Origin: Pseudomonas ekonensis
GTDB lineage: Bacteria > Pseudomonadota > Gammaproteobacteria > Pseudomonadales > Pseudomonadaceae
Direction: 5' to 3'
NCBI RefSeq assembly: GCF_019145435.1
Contig: NZ_JAHSTS010000001.1
Coordinates: forward strand, 2,246,001 to 2,310,000
DNA length: 64,000 nt
Positions 63,762 through 64,000 of the stretch are shown here, one piece after another (the first letter of the stretch is position 1; each line of letters starts with the position of its first letter). Under the pieces are notes generated by a model that ran no database searches, had not been told where the DNA came from, and saw only the letters and a program-made list of their open reading frames with translations. The translations under genes were made by a program, and so were the position numbers.

Positions 63762-64000
63762 GGTCGTGATCCTCGATAGGTTCCCGGAGCAGCGGGGAAT
63801 GACGGGCATCATCCATCAGGAAGTCATCGATAAAAAGCGTAAAAAGTGCGCCATAACAATCGAATCTGTCGATGCTATTGAACCTCGAAACGGTCTTATC
63901 CAGCCTTCGATTCGTCGTCTAACCCCATGACCTGCAAGCATTTCGCTAGAACTCAAGAGCAATTCCAGACACCATAGCGCTCAACCGTTTCAGATGCCGG
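63762..64000. other. Upstream region of the pirin gene, to the end of the window
   Basis: About 240 bases with no credible reading frame. It should hold the pirin promoter, but I do not see a clear -35/-10 pair. The neighbouring gene lies outside the window. Confidence 0.6.

Overview
The window is a high-GC, gene-dense stretch of a Pseudomonas chromosome, most likely of the P. fluorescens group. This rests on the mtlR-mtlEFGKDYZ polyol operon, a MexEF-OprN type efflux pump, and scattered REP palindromes with cores such as TGGCAAGCCAGCTCCCACAG. I see no phage, transposase, tRNA, rRNA or CRISPR signal. Assignments come from reading the protein sequences and motifs; no database search was possible.

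Layout. 1-10.3 kb: a lipoprotein with a lysozyme-like fold, then the mannitol/arabitol/glucitol operon on the minus strand: regulator mtlR, ABC transporter mtlEFGK, polyol dehydrogenase mtlD, xylulokinase mtlY and fructokinase mtlZ. 10.3-12.7 kb: a PI-PLC-like phosphodiesterase and a glycosyltransferase. 12.7-19.9 kb: a phosphorelay island with a stand-alone receiver, a CHASE3-GAF hybrid kinase with three receivers, CheR, a receiver-less CheB, a receiver-kinase and another receiver. The plus-strand genes from the kinase to the receiver-kinase overlap by 1 to 7 bases. There is no chemoreceptor, CheA or CheW. 19.9-24.5 kb: a TPR protein, then an AaeAB-like efflux operon (FUSC permease, DUF1656 protein, HlyD adaptor). 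24.5-30.7 kb: a mexEF-oprN-type RND operon with a strong terminator. 30.9-32.5 kb: a PEP-mutase/isocitrate-lyase family enzyme and an Lrp/AsnC regulator.

32.7-53.5 kb is the most striking region. It is an apparent minus-strand biosynthetic operon, read from 53.5 down to 32.7 kb: membrane fatty-acid desaturase; FAAL-ACP-C-A-PCP synthetase; C-A-PCP x3-TE synthetase; an unusual beta-propeller/TPR/methyltransferase fusion; MbtH-like protein; MFS transporter. The architecture predicts an acyl tetrapeptide loaded by a fatty acyl-AMP ligase. Reading the adenylation pockets by hand gives Ser - Gly - unassigned (proline-like pocket with an acidic residue) - Ser. The acyl chain may be desaturated by the pathway's own desaturase. 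I cannot match this combination to a characterised Pseudomonas lipopeptide.

54-64 kb: an amidase, a LysR regulator divergent from an MDR-family oxidoreductase, a locally lower-GC stretch with a doubtful small ORF, an unrecognised 485-residue protein next to a MocR-type regulator, phosphoglucomutase, and a pirin. REP elements and terminators separate several of these units.
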